Shown here one piece after another: positions 1 through 9,008 of a DNA stretch of 34,814 bases (position 1 is the first letter of the stretch; every line of letters starts with the position of its first letter). The position numbers and the translations under genes are program-made. The stretch spans positions 1-34,814 of the forward strand of contig NZ_FCOE02000059.1 of NCBI RefSeq assembly GCF_001544915.2, written 5' to 3'. This stretch comes from Caballeronia pedi (GTDB lineage: Bacteria > Pseudomonadota > Gammaproteobacteria > Burkholderiales > Burkholderiaceae). Under the pieces are notes generated by a model. The model did not search any database. It had not been told where the DNA came from and saw only the letters and a list, made by a program, of their open reading frames with translations.

Positions 1-2186
1 TGCCCGTCGACGGTGCCGGGCGGCTGCGACAGAATCGCCTGATAGGTCGGGCCGCCGCCGCGTCCGACCGTGCCGCCGCGGCCATGGAAAAGGCGCAAGG
101 TCGTGCCGCGTTCCTTGAAGAGCGCGACGAGCGCCAGTTCCGCGCGATACAGCTCCCAGTTCGACGTGAGAAAGCCGCCGTCCTTGTTGCTGTCCGAGTA
201 ACCGAGCATCACTTCCTGCTCGTTGCCCTGATTCTCGATGAGCTTGTCGATGCCCGGCAGCGCGAAGAACTCGCCCATGATGACAGGCGCATTGCGCAAG
301 TCGGCGATGGTCTCGAACAGCGGAATGACCATCAGGCCGTCGTGCGGGGAATCGTCCTTGGCGCCGAGACAGCCTTGCAGCACGCCCGTTTCCTTCTGCA
401 GCAGCATCACTTCGAGCAGATCGCTGACGGTTTCCGTGTGCGAGATGATGTAGTTGCGCACCGCGCGCGTGCCGAACTTCGCGCGCGTTTCGTGGGCGGC
501 TTCGAGCACGCCGAGTTCGCTCTTCGCGAGATCGGAGTATTGCGCGTAGGGAATGCGCAGCGGACGCGGCTGCGCGAGTTCCTTCAGCAGCACCTCGCGC
601 TTCTGCTCTTCGGAAAGCGACGCGTAATCCGCGACGACGCCCGCGCGCGCGAGCAGCTCCGTGACGACCGCCTCGTGAATGTCCGAACTCTGCCGCAAGT
701 CGATGCTCGCGAGATGGAAGCCGAACACCTCGGCGGCGCGCGCGAGCGGCGACAGACGCAGGATCGACATCGACGCGCCATGATGTTCCGCGAGCGAATC
801 GACCAGCACATGCAGGTCGCGCGAGAATTCGGCGGCGTCGGCGTAAGGCTTCGCGCGAATCTGCGGCGCGCCCGGCCCCGCGCTGCGCACGGCGACGACG
901 CCTTCGCCCAGCCGCACGCGCGCGCTCGCCGCGAGCCGCGTGTAAATGCCGATGAGCGCCCGCCGATACGGCTCGTCGGTGCGATGCGGCGATTGATCCG
1001 GCGAGGCATCGGCGAGTGCTTTCAGCGCATCGCTCGAACCGGCGAGCAGGTTCGACACGGACAGTTCCGCGCCGAGCTTGTGCACCTCTTCCAGATAGTG
1101 CTCGAAGATGACGATCGCCTGGCGGGTGATCGCGGTTTCGAGCGTCTCGCCGGTGACGAACGGATTGCCGTCGCGATCGCCGCCGATCCAGCTTCCCATC
1201 TGAAAGAACGGCGGCAGGCGCACGGGCAGGCCGTGTTCGGCGAGCGCGCCTTCGATATCGGCGTAGAGCGCGGGAATCTCCGCGAGGAAAGTCGCGCGAT
1301 AGTACGACAGCGCGTTGTCGATTTCATCGGTGACGGAGAGGCGCGTGTCGCGCAGCATGCGCGTCTGCCACAGCGATGTCACGCGCGCGCGCAACACTGC
1401 CGCGTTCTGTGCGCGTTCGCGGTCGGTCAGTTCCTGGTCGCGCTCGGCGAGCAGGCGCGCGATGTCGTGCTGCGCATCGAGAATGCTCTTGCGCGACACT
1501 TCGGTCGGATGCGCGGTGAGGACGGGCACGATGAGCGCATCGCCGAAGAATTTGTCGAGCAGCTTGCGCGTGGAACTGACGTTCTTGTGCTCACGCATGC
1601 GCTCGATCGCATAGGCGATGGTGCCCGGCTGGGAGCCTGAGCCCGCGAGCGCGTGAATGCGGCGGCGGCGATTGTGATGGCGGTCTTCCGCGATATTCGC
1701 GAGATGCGAGAAGTAGCTGAACGCGCGCACGACAGAGACGGTCTGTTCCGGCGACAGCGCGCGCAGCTTTTTCTCCAGCGCCTGAGCGGCTTCGCTGTCG
1801 TCTTCGCGGCGGAACTTCACGGCCGTCTGACGAATGGCTTCGACGACATCGAACACGGCGTCGCCTTCCTGCTCGCGCAGCACTTCGCCGAGCAGGCGGC
1901 CGAGGAAGCGGATGTCCTCGAAGAGCGGGCGGTCCTTGTCGTCGCGCGTGCGGCTGGCGGGCTTCGCGCCGTTCACAGCCGGCGCTTTCGCTTTGGTCGC
2001 CACGCGTTTCGCTGCCGGCTTGATGGCGGGCCTCGGCTTTGGCGCAATGGCCGCTTTCGATGCCTTCGCGGCCGTCGCGGCCTTCGTGACGATGGGCGAC
2101 GACGCCGCGCGGGGCGCGTCGGAGGAGGAAGACTTGGGCAATGCGGCGTTGCGGCGCGCCGGGCGAGCCGATCCAGAAGACGTCAC
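1..2186 (-). CDS. ppc: Phosphoenolpyruvate carboxylase, C-terminus cut by window edge
   Basis: Ppc carboxylates phosphoenolpyruvate with bicarbonate to make oxaloacetate, refilling the TCA cycle in the cytoplasm. About 728 codons are present; the 3' end lies left of position 1. The motif VLTAHPTE, holding the catalytic His (about residue 226), and the PEP-binding loop FHGRGGTVGRGGGPTY (about residues 700-715) are both visible. The start is taken as GTG at 2186 because a good Shine-Dalgarno (GAGAGGAA) lies just upstream and the frame is open from there. The first ~75 residues are an Ala/Lys/Pro/Ser-rich, probably disordered extension; the conserved domain begins near DRPLFEDIRFLGRLLG. Compared with E. 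coli Ppc the catalytic His is shifted by about 88 residues. The gene is divergent from hemC. Confidence 0.96.
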   Translation of the reverse strand, partial: MTSSGSARPARRNAALPKSSSSDAPRAASSPIVTKAATAAKASKAAIAPKPRPAIKPAAKRVATKAKAPAVNGAKPASRTRDDKDRPLFEDIRFLGRLLGEVLREQEGDAVFDVVEAIRQTAVKFRREDDSEAAQALEKKLRALSPEQTVSVVRAFSYFSHLANIAEDRHHNRRRRIHALAGSGSQPGTIAYAIERMREHKNVSSTRKLLDKFFGDALIVPVLTAHPTEVSRKSILDAQHDIARLLAERDQELTDRERAQNAAVLRARVTSLWQTRMLRDTRLSVTDEIDNALSYYRATFLAEIPALYADIEGALAEHGLPVRLPPFFQMGSWIGGDRDGNPFVTGETLETAITRQAIVIFEHYLEEVHKLGAELSVSNLLAGSSDALKALADASPDQSPHRTDEPYRRALIGIYTRLAASARVRLGEGVVAVRSAGPGAPQIRAKPYADAAEFSRDLHVLVDSLAEHHGASMSILRLSPLARAAEVFGFHLASIDLRQSSDIHEAVVTELLARAGVVADYASLSEEQKREVLLKELAQPRPLRIPYAQYSDLAKSELGVLEAAHETRAKFGTRAVRNYIISHTETVSDLLEVMLLQKETGVLQGCLGAKDDSPHDGLMVIPLFETIADLRNAPVIMGEFFALPGIDKLIENQGNEQEVMLGYSDSNKDGGFLTSNWELYRAELALVALFKERGTTLRLFHGRGGTVGRGGGPTYQAILSQPPGTVDG

Positions 2187-2523
2187 GTTGGGTTCCTCTC
2201 AGAAGCTGCGAAGCCAAAGCCACATCGACGTGATGCCGCAACCCAAACGGGCGCCGCATCGGGCAGGAAACCGCAGGCCGTACGAACGGCCGTGCGTCAA
2301 ACCGGCGACAGCATGCCGCGGCGTTCTTCGCGCCCTGACGCGTTCATCGCGCTCGCTGCGGCTGCCGCCGCCGTTCACTCGATAAGAAACGCACCGCGGA
2401 CGCCCGGAAAGGCGCATCGGACAAGGCTCTCGCGCGCTGCCTGGGTGTCTGTGGACCTTGGCGTGCGTGCTACCATTGTTCGCTAATGTCTATTCATCCA
2501 TCCCGTCATTCGATCGAGCATCA
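2187..2523. other. Divergent ppc/hemC intergenic region
   Basis: This 337-base stretch separates the divergent ppc and hemC starts. I see no convincing gene in it. Short open frames here lack ribosome sites and are antisense or out of frame extensions. It must carry the promoters for both genes; only a candidate hemC promoter could be picked out. Confidence 0.6.
2468..2476 (+). promoter_or_regulatory. Candidate extended -10 promoter for hemC
   Basis: TGCTACCAT fits the extended -10 pattern TG-N-TANNNT and lies about 48 bases before the hemC ATG. No good -35 hexamer is seen at 16-18 bases, as is usual when the TG extension is present. This is a pattern match only. Confidence 0.4.
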
Positions 2524-3531
2524 ATGAATTCCGAGACGCATTCAACGACACCGCCCGCGAGCATCACCATCGCTTCGCGGGAAAGCCGGCTTGCGATGTG
2601 GCAGGCCGAGCATGTGCGGTGTGCGCTGCACAAATTATATCCATCTTGCGACGTGAAAATCCTCGGAATGACGACACGTGGCGATCAGATTCTCGATCGT
2701 ACGTTATCGAAGGTCGGCGGCAAGGGTCTCTTCGTGAAGGAACTCGAAGCCGCGCTCGCCGATGGCCGAGCCGATCTCGCCGTGCATTCGCTGAAAGATG
2801 TCCCGATGGAACTGCCCGAAGGCTTTGCGCTCGGTGCCATTCTGGAGCGTGAAGATCCGCGCGATGCGTTCGTGTCGCCGCATTACGAATCGCTCGATGC
2901 GTTGCCAGCGGGAAGCGTCGTCGGGACGTCGAGTTTGCGCCGCGAAGCGATGATCCGCGCGCGCTTTCCTCATCTCGAAGTGCGTCCGTTGCGCGGCAAT
3001 CTGGACACGCGGCTCGGCAAGCTGGATCGCGGCGAGTACGCCGCGATCATTCTCGCGGCCGCCGGTTTGAAGCGGCTCGGGCTCGAAGCGCGCATCCGTG
3101 CGCTGCTCGATCCATCGGATAGCCTGCCGGCGGCGGGGCAGGGCGCGCTGGGCATCGAGATTCGCGCGGATCGCGCCGATCTCTTCGCGTGGCTCAAACC
3201 CTTGCACGACGAACCCACCGCGCTCGCGGTCGAGGCGGAACGCGCGGTGTCGCGCGCGCTCGGCGGCAGTTGCGAAGTGCCGCTCGCGGCGCATGCCGTG
3301 TGGCTCGATGGCGCGCTGCATCTGCGCGGCGCGGTGTCGATGCCCGATGGCAAGCGCGTGCTGCGCGCGGAAGAAGCCGTGAATGCGCCCGATCTCGCCG
3401 CCGCGCTCGCGCTCGGAAAACGCGTGTCGTCGGACCTGGAAGCGCAGGGCGCGATGGACATCGTCAACGCGCTCACGACCATGGGCCGCGCGGACGGCCC
3501 GAACACCGCGCCTTCGGGGCCGAAGTCCTGA
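2524..3531 (+). CDS. hemC: Porphobilinogen deaminase (hydroxymethylbilane synthase)
   Basis: HemC polymerises four porphobilinogen molecules into hydroxymethylbilane, the substrate of HemD, in cytoplasmic heme synthesis. The protein is 335 residues from ATG 2524. It shows the N-terminal substrate site ITIASRESRLAMWQAEHV, the loop KDVPMELPEGF, the arginine-rich GTSSLRREA, and GGSCEVPLAAHA, where Cys250 should carry the dipyrromethane cofactor. The frame is open 22 codons further upstream, but ATG 2524 gives the usual family N-terminus plus about ten residues, so it is preferred; its ribosome site is weak. The TGA overlaps the hemDX ATG by one base (TGATG), which implies translational coupling. 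Confidence 0.97.
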   Translation: MNSETHSTTPPASITIASRESRLAMWQAEHVRCALHKLYPSCDVKILGMTTRGDQILDRTLSKVGGKGLFVKELEAALADGRADLAVHSLKDVPMELPEGFALGAILEREDPRDAFVSPHYESLDALPAGSVVGTSSLRREAMIRARFPHLEVRPLRGNLDTRLGKLDRGEYAAIILAAAGLKRLGLEARIRALLDPSDSLPAAGQGALGIEIRADRADLFAWLKPLHDEPTALAVEAERAVSRALGGSCEVPLAAHAVWLDGALHLRGAVSMPDGKRVLRAEEAVNAPDLAAALALGKRVSSDLEAQGAMDIVNALTTMGRADGPNTAPSGPKS

Positions 3532-5663
3532 TGGCGAGCGAGCGCCGCGCCACCATCGTCGTCACGCGTCCGGACGGGCAATCGTCCGCATTGCTCGCGC
3601 AGCTCGCGAGCGCGGGCTTCGACACGCTGGAATTTCCGCTCATCGATATCGCGCCCGTCGCCGACGAAGCGCCGCTGCGCGCCGCGCTCGACGAGCTCTA
3701 TCTGCCGCCCGATGCGGCGGGGCGCTACGCGCTCGTCGTGTTCGTGTCGCCGAATGCGATCGATCATGCGTTCAGCCGGTTCGGCGCGCCGTGGCCCGCG
3801 GATCTGCCGGTTGCCGTGGTCGGGCCGGGCTCGGTCGCGGCGCTCGCGCGGCAGGGCGTCAATTTGCCTTCGCATCGGGTGATCAGTCCATCGACCGAAG
3901 ATGCCGATCCGCGCTTCGATTCGGAAGCGCTCTATGCGGCGATCGAAGCGTATTTCGGCGCGAACGGTCTGGCAGGCAAGCGTGTGCTGATCGTGCGCGG
4001 CGATGGTGGCCGCGAGTGGCTCGCCGAGCGTCTCGTCGAAGCGGGCGCGCGTGTCGACAAGGCTGCCGCATATCGCCGCGTGCTGCCCGAGCCGTCGATG
4101 CAGAAATGGGAGCGCATCCACGAACTGCTCGCGGGCCAACCGCACGCGTGGCTGCTGACGAGTTCCGAAGGCGTGCGCAATCTCGCCGAGCTCGCGCACG
4201 AGCATCTCACCGCCGACGAAATCGTGCTGCTCAGGCGCACGCCGCTCGTCTGCCCGCACCCGCGCATCGCCGAAGCCGCGCGGGGAGCGGGTTTTGATAG
4301 GATTACGGTGTCCGGCGCGGGCGACGAACGCATCGCTCACGCACTGGAAGCGCTGTTCCCGCCCGATACCGCCGCGGCAATCGCGCAGGCGGAGTCACCA
4401 GGCAACTCACGCGATCCGGAGGCCCACGCACAGGCGAGCGCAACAGCGAACGCATCGAGCGCATCGAGTTCGATCCATTCCTCATCCGCGCCGACGGACG
4501 CCCATCCGGCCACCGCGCCGGCCCACCAAACGGCTCAATCACGCATGACTGATTCGAACGATTCCAAGAAAGCCTCACCTCAGCCGAACGTGACACCGCC
4601 CGTGCCGCCGAACACGCCCTTCACGCCTTTCGAGCAGCAGAAGCGGCGCGGCGGCGCGGCCATCGTGTTGTTGTGGTTCGTCGTGGTCATTCTGGCGGTG
4701 GCGGCGGGCGCGGGCGCCTTCGTCCTGAACCGCAAGTTCGACCGCGCCGATGCACAACTGGCGCAGCGCGTGGCGCAAGCCGACGACCAGAACGCCGATC
4801 TGCGCGCGAAGGCCGATCAGGCCGCGAGCGCGACCACCGCGCTCAACACGCAGATCATCCAGTTGCAAGGCAAGCTCGCCGATGCCGAAGCGCACAGCCA
4901 GGCGCTCCAGCAGCAATATCAGGATCTCGCGAGCAACCGCGACGACTGGACCGTCGCCGAGGTCGAGCAGATTCTGTCGAGCGCGAGCCAGCAGTTGCAA
5001 CTCACCGGCAACGTGCAACTCGCGCTGTTCGCGCTGCAAAGCGCCGACACGCGGCTGGCCGCGACCAACGGCCCTCAGGTCGTGGCGATCCGCAAGGCGA
5101 TCGCGCAGGATATCGACAAGCTGAAGGCCACGCCCACCACCGATCTGACGGGGCTCGCGATCAAGCTCGACACGGCCATCGACCAGATCGATCAGTTGCC
5201 GCTCGCGGGCGAAGCGCCGATCGCGCGCGCGCAGGCGCAGGCCGCCGAGCCGGCAAACAGCGCGTCGATCGCGGCGGCGACCGGCGAGCCGCGCTGGAAG
5301 GTGCTGTGGCGTCAGATCACGAGCGGCATCGGCCAGCAGTTGTCGAGCCTCGTGTCGGTGCGCCGCATCGACAATGCCGACGCCATGCTCACGTCGCCCG
5401 ATCAGGGTTATTTCGTGCGCGAGAACGTGAAGCTGCGCCTGCTGTCCGCGCGTCTGTCGCTGCTGTCGCGCAGCGAGCCGACGCTCAAGTCCGATCTGCA
5501 TGCCGCCGACGCGTCGCTCGCGCGCTACTTCGATGCGTCGTCCCGCAAAGTGCAGGCCGTGCGCGAGCTCGTGAAGCAGGTCGATCAGGCGTCGCTCGCC
5601 GTCGCCGTGCCGAACCTGAACGCGAGCCTCGCCGCCGTCCATCAGTTCAAGCGAGGCGGATGA
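3531..5663 (+). CDS. hemDX: Fused uroporphyrinogen-III synthase / HemX membrane protein
   Basis: This single 710-residue frame joins two heme-pathway proteins that are separate genes in E. coli. Residues ~5-275 match HemD, which closes hydroxymethylbilane to uroporphyrinogen III (VVTRPDGQ, VVFVSPNAI, VLIVRGDGGREWL, WLLTSSEGVRNL). Residues ~276-340 are an Ala/Ser/Thr/Pro-rich linker. From about residue 339 the protein is HemX-like: a short cytoplasmic segment, one membrane helix (about 377-400, AIVLLWFVVVILAVAAGAGAF), a coiled coil rich in Gln/Ala, and a C-terminal domain probably in the periplasm. An in-frame ATG at 4545 sits exactly at the HemX boundary and could give a separate HemX. HemX function is not firmly known. 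The stop overlaps the hemY start. Confidence 0.93.
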   Translation: MASERRATIVVTRPDGQSSALLAQLASAGFDTLEFPLIDIAPVADEAPLRAALDELYLPPDAAGRYALVVFVSPNAIDHAFSRFGAPWPADLPVAVVGPGSVAALARQGVNLPSHRVISPSTEDADPRFDSEALYAAIEAYFGANGLAGKRVLIVRGDGGREWLAERLVEAGARVDKAAAYRRVLPEPSMQKWERIHELLAGQPHAWLLTSSEGVRNLAELAHEHLTADEIVLLRRTPLVCPHPRIAEAARGAGFDRITVSGAGDERIAHALEALFPPDTAAAIAQAESPGNSRDPEAHAQASATANASSASSSIHSSSAPTDAHPATAPAHQTAQSRMTDSNDSKKASPQPNVTPPVPPNTPFTPFEQQKRRGGAAIVLLWFVVVILAVAAGAGAFVLNRKFDRADAQLAQRVAQADDQNADLRAKADQAASATTALNTQIIQLQGKLADAEAHSQALQQQYQDLASNRDDWTVAEVEQILSSASQQLQLTGNVQLALFALQSADTRLAATNGPQVVAIRKAIAQDIDKLKATPTTDLTGLAIKLDTAIDQIDQLPLAGEAPIARAQAQAAEPANSASIAAATGEPRWKVLWRQITSGIGQQLSSLVSVRRIDNADAMLTSPDQGYFVRENVKLRLLSARLSLLSRSEPTLKSDLHAADASLARYFDASSRKVQAVRELVKQVDQASLAVAVPNLNASLAAVHQFKRGG

Positions 5664-6856
5664 TGACGATTCGTGGACTCATCTGGCTCGCGCTGCTGTT
5701 CGCCGTCGCGGTGATCGTCGCGACGGTCGGCGGCTTCAACGGCGGACAGATCCTGCTCGTGATGCCGCCGTATCGCGTGGACATGTCGCTCAACCTGTTC
5801 GCGGTGGCGCTCGTCGTGCTGTTCATCGTGCTGTACGCGATCATCCGCGCGGCGCGCGGCGTGTGGAAGATGCCGTCGCGCGTCGCCGCCTACCGCGCGC
5901 GCAGCAAGCTCGCGAAGGCGAACGCGTCGCTGCGTGATGCAGTCGGGCATCTGTACGCCGGACGCTTCTCGAAGGCCGAGAAGGCCGCGCGCGATGCGCT
6001 TTCCGTCGATGCCAACAAGGGCGCGGCCGGGCTCATCGGTGCGAACGCGGCGCATCGTCTGCACGAGTACGCGCGGCGCGACGAATGGCTGACGCAAGTC
6101 GGCGGCGCCGAATGGCAGGACGCGCGCCTGATGGCGACCGCCGACATGCGCGCCGATGGCCGCGACGCCGACGGCGCGCTCATCGCGCTGACCGAGATGC
6201 AGGCGCAGGGCGGACGACGCATCCACGCGCAGCAGATCGCCTTGCGCGCGCAACAGCAGTTGAAGAACTGGAGCGAAGTGCTGAAGCTCGTGCGCATGCT
6301 GGAAAAACGCGAGGCGCTGCATCCGGCGGTCGCGGTGCGGCTGCGTCAGGTGGCGGCGGAAAACCTGCTGCGCGATCGCCGGCACAATCCCGATGCGCTG
6401 CTCGAACTGTGGCAATCGCTGTCGGCGACCGAGCGCCAGTCGCCGCGTCTGGCCGATCTCGCCGCCGAACTGCTGATCGCGCTGGATCGCCGCGCGGAGG
6501 CGAAGAAGATCGTCGAGGACGCGCTCGCGCACAACTGGGACGCGCGGCTCTTGCGGCGCTATCCGGATTGCATCGTCGGCGGCGACGCGTTCCCGCTGAT
6601 CCAGCGCGCCGAAGCGTGGCAGAAGGAGCGTACCGAAGACGCCGACCTGCTGTTCACGCTCGGCCGCCTGTGCCTGCATCAGCAGTTGTGGGGCAAGGCG
6701 CAGGCCTTCCTCGAATCGGCGCTCAAGCTCGCCGACAACGAGCCGCTCAAGATCCGCACGCATCGCGCGCTCGCCCGTCTGCATGAGCAACTGGGCGACA
6801 CGGACAAGGCGGCGGAGCATTATCGCGCGAGCGCGCTGGCGATGAACGTGGTCTGA
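5660..6856 (+). CDS. hemY: HemY, membrane TPR protein of heme biosynthesis operon
   Basis: A 398-residue protein with two N-terminal membrane helices (about 5-25 and 43-64) followed by helical TPR-like repeats, the standard layout of proteobacterial HemY (not the protoporphyrinogen oxidase of the same name in Bacillus). It is thought to act with HemX and the terminal heme enzymes at the inner membrane; its exact role is unsettled. The start overlaps the hemDX stop (ATGATGA; ATG at 5660 or 5663), with GAGGCGG as ribosome site inside the hemDX end. It is the last gene of the operon, followed by a strong terminator 25 bases after the stop. Confidence 0.93.
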   Translation: MMTIRGLIWLALLFAVAVIVATVGGFNGGQILLVMPPYRVDMSLNLFAVALVVLFIVLYAIIRAARGVWKMPSRVAAYRARSKLAKANASLRDAVGHLYAGRFSKAEKAARDALSVDANKGAAGLIGANAAHRLHEYARRDEWLTQVGGAEWQDARLMATADMRADGRDADGALIALTEMQAQGGRRIHAQQIALRAQQQLKNWSEVLKLVRMLEKREALHPAVAVRLRQVAAENLLRDRRHNPDALLELWQSLSATERQSPRLADLAAELLIALDRRAEAKKIVEDALAHNWDARLLRRYPDCIVGGDAFPLIQRAEAWQKERTEDADLLFTLGRLCLHQQLWGKAQAFLESALKLADNEPLKIRTHRALARLHEQLGDTDKAAEHYRASALAMNVV

Positions 6857-6880
6857 CCCGCAAGCCGTCAGGCGCACAGG

Positions 6881-6923
6881 AACGGGCCGCATGGGCGAAT
6901 TGTTCATGCGGCCCGTTTTTTTT
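6881..6923 (+). terminator. Intrinsic terminator of the hem operon
   Basis: A perfect 13-bp stem, AACGGGCCGCATG (6881-6893) with CATGCGGCCCGTT (6905-6917), and an 11-base loop is followed by an eight-base T run (6916-6923, sharing the last stem bases). Confidence 0.93.
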
Positions 6924-7033
6924 GATGCGCGGCGAATCCACCGTTTTCGCGTTGTCTGTACGCCAGCGCACGGCCATGAACGGGACATCATGGTCTAGTT
7001 TCCCTCTACCAAAAATGATGTCGCGGAGGCTGA

Positions 7034-8608
7034 GTGAAACGAGGGCTTCAAAAGCTGATCGGGCTCGCGCTCGTCGTCTTTCTGTGCTGGCCCGATACGT
7101 CGCACTACTTCGCGCAGGGCGTCATCACGAACGCGCCGTGGACCGGAACCTGGTCGAGCGCGCCCGCCGTTACATCCGATCCGGGCTTCAACAATCAGAC
7201 GATTCGCCAGATCGTGCATACGAGCATCGGCGGCACGGCGGCGCGGCTCACGCTTTCCAATCTCTTCGGCTCGAAACCGGTCACGATCGGCGACGTGCGC
7301 ATCGCGCGCCGTTTGCGCGGGGCGCGCACGGTCGCGGGCACCGACCGGCCCGTGACCTTCAACGGCCAGTCCTACGTGACGATTCCCGCCGGCGGCTCGG
7401 TGCAGAGCGACGCCGTCGCGTTTCAGGTGCCGGCGCTCGCCGATATCGCCGTGAGCATGCACATTCCATCGCAGACGCCGCCGAACTCGACCGGCCACAT
7501 CGACGCGATGCAGGACGTCTATATCGCGCCGGGCGACGTGAGCGCGGATTCGAACTTCACGAGCGGCGTCGCGAACGCGGCGGGCGGCCAGTCCAACTAT
7601 TTCCTCACCAATGTCGACGTGATGAACGCCGCCGCGACGGGCGCGGTGGTCGCATTCGGCGCGTCGATCACGGAAGGCGCGGGGTCCACGCCCAACACGA
7701 ACCGGCGCTGGCCGAACCGGCTGGCGGAGCGGCTGAACCGCGCGGGCATGACCGTGGGCGTGCTGAATCAGGGCATCAGCGGCAATGACTTCTTCACCGA
7801 CGCCTCCGGCCAGGCCGGCCTCACGCGCTTTCCCCGCGACGTGCTCGGGCAGGCGAACGTGAAGTGGGTGATCATTTCCGACGATGCGGTGAACAACCTC
7901 ATCAGCGGCAATCCGCCGAGCGCGCAGCAGCTCATGAACGCGTATCAGCGGCTCACGCGACAGGCGGGCGATGCGAAGGTCGGCGTGATCTGCTCGACCC
8001 TGACGCCGTTCGAAGGCGTGGCTGAATGGACGCCCGCGATCGAAGACACGCGCCAGACGGTGAACGCGTTCCTGCGCAGCGGAAACAGCGGCTGCGATGC
8101 CGTGCTGGATCAGGCGCAAGTGCTGGGCGACCCGTCGAGTGCGGATGCCGCTGCCGCCTACGCGCGCGGCTACAACAGCGGCGACGATCTGCATCCGAAC
8201 GACGCGGGCATGCAGGCGATCGCCAATGCCGTCGATCTGACCTGGTTCGCCGCGCTGCCGCCGATCAACGCGCCAAGCGCGTGCGGCCGGCTGACGACGG
8301 GAGAGGGTATCGCGATGGGACAGTCGCTCGCGGCGTGCAGCGGAAGCGTCGAGCTGACCTTGCAGGACGACGGCTATCTCGTCGCCGTGCTGAACGGCGA
8401 GACGATCTGGTCATCGCATGTGAGCGGCACGCCGGGCGTCGAAATCCGCATGCAGGAAGACGGCAACCTCGTGATGTACGACAGCAATGGCGCGATGGTC
8501 TGGCAGACGCGCACGTCGGTTCCGGGCGCGTATGCGGCGATCCAGAAGGACGGGCATCTCGTCATCTATTCGCCGCACGGCACGGCGCTGTGGTCGAGCG
8601 CGGGATGA
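7034..8608 (+). CDS. Secreted GDSL/SGNH hydrolase with C-terminal bulb-type lectin domain
   Basis: The 524-residue protein starts at GTG 7034 (GGAGG at 7025-7029; an in-frame TGA directly precedes it). Residues 1-28 are a Lys/Arg start plus hydrophobic segment, a likely signal peptide. An all-beta segment (about 35-195) precedes the SGNH hydrolase core. In that core, GASITEG places the nucleophile at Ser211, NQGISGN gives the block II Gly247, DDAVNN stands where GxND is usual (Asn kept, neighbouring Asp changed to Asn), and GDDLHPND gives Asp384 and His387. Residues ~437-524 hold three repeats QDDGYLV, QEDGNLVMY and QKDGHLVIY, the mannose-binding motif of bulb-type lectins. I infer an exported esterase or carbohydrate deacetylase anchored to glycans; the substrate is unknown. 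It stands alone between the hem terminator and a convergent rhodanese gene. Confidence 0.87.
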   Translation: MKRGLQKLIGLALVVFLCWPDTSHYFAQGVITNAPWTGTWSSAPAVTSDPGFNNQTIRQIVHTSIGGTAARLTLSNLFGSKPVTIGDVRIARRLRGARTVAGTDRPVTFNGQSYVTIPAGGSVQSDAVAFQVPALADIAVSMHIPSQTPPNSTGHIDAMQDVYIAPGDVSADSNFTSGVANAAGGQSNYFLTNVDVMNAAATGAVVAFGASITEGAGSTPNTNRRWPNRLAERLNRAGMTVGVLNQGISGNDFFTDASGQAGLTRFPRDVLGQANVKWVIISDDAVNNLISGNPPSAQQLMNAYQRLTRQAGDAKVGVICSTLTPFEGVAEWTPAIEDTRQTVNAFLRSGNSGCDAVLDQAQVLGDPSSADAAAAYARGYNSGDDLHPNDAGMQAIANAVDLTWFAALPPINAPSACGRLTTGEGIAMGQSLAACSGSVELTLQDDGYLVAVLNGETIWSSHVSGTPGVEIRMQEDGNLVMYDSNGAMVWQTRTSVPGAYAAIQKDGHLVIYSPHGTALWSSAG

Positions 8609-8630
8609 AGCGCGCTCGTTACTGAGGAAA

Positions 8631-8954
8631 TCAGTACGTGGGAACCGACGGATCGACCTGACGCGACCATGCGTCGATGCCGCCGTACAGGTTGAACGTC
8701 TTCGTGAAGCCGCGCGATTCCAGGAACATCGCGACTTGCGCGCTGCGTGCGCCGTGGTGGCAGATGCAGACAATCTGCGCTTCGTCGTCGAGTTCCTCGC
8801 TGCGCGCGGGGATCTCGCGCATCGGGATCGCGACGATGTTGGCCAGCTTCGCCGTCTGGATTTCCCAGGGCTCGCGCACGTCGAGCAGGACGGGAGCGGG
8901 GCGCGAATCATCTGCGAGCCACGCGGCGAGTTCGGGTGCGGTGAGATTTTGCAT
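8631..8954 (-). CDS. Rhodanese-like sulfurtransferase domain protein
   Basis: A single-domain rhodanese of 107 residues. It shows the N-terminal LLDVREPWE motif and the active-site loop CHHGARS with persulfide-forming Cys65, as in GlpE-type sulfurtransferases. It probably moves sulfane sulfur in the cytoplasm. ATG 8954 is preferred to the in-frame GTG seven codons upstream, because it gives the usual start of such domains. It lies 54 bases after the Pcm-family gene in the same direction and is probably co-transcribed with it. Confidence 0.9.
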   Translation of the reverse strand: MQNLTAPELAAWLADDSRPAPVLLDVREPWEIQTAKLANIVAIPMREIPARSEELDDEAQIVCICHHGARSAQVAMFLESRGFTKTFNLYGGIDAWSRQVDPSVPTY

Positions 8955-9008
8955 GGAGATTCCGGCAGGACGCACGCTGCCGGATGCGACCGGCAGCGCG
9001 CTTTCAGC

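Noticed and set aside
84..1640. 518-codon plus-strand open frame
   Set aside because: It is antisense to ppc, whose motifs are clear on the minus strand. Its composition (Arg, His, Asp and Glu-rich) is that of a shadow frame in GC-rich DNA.
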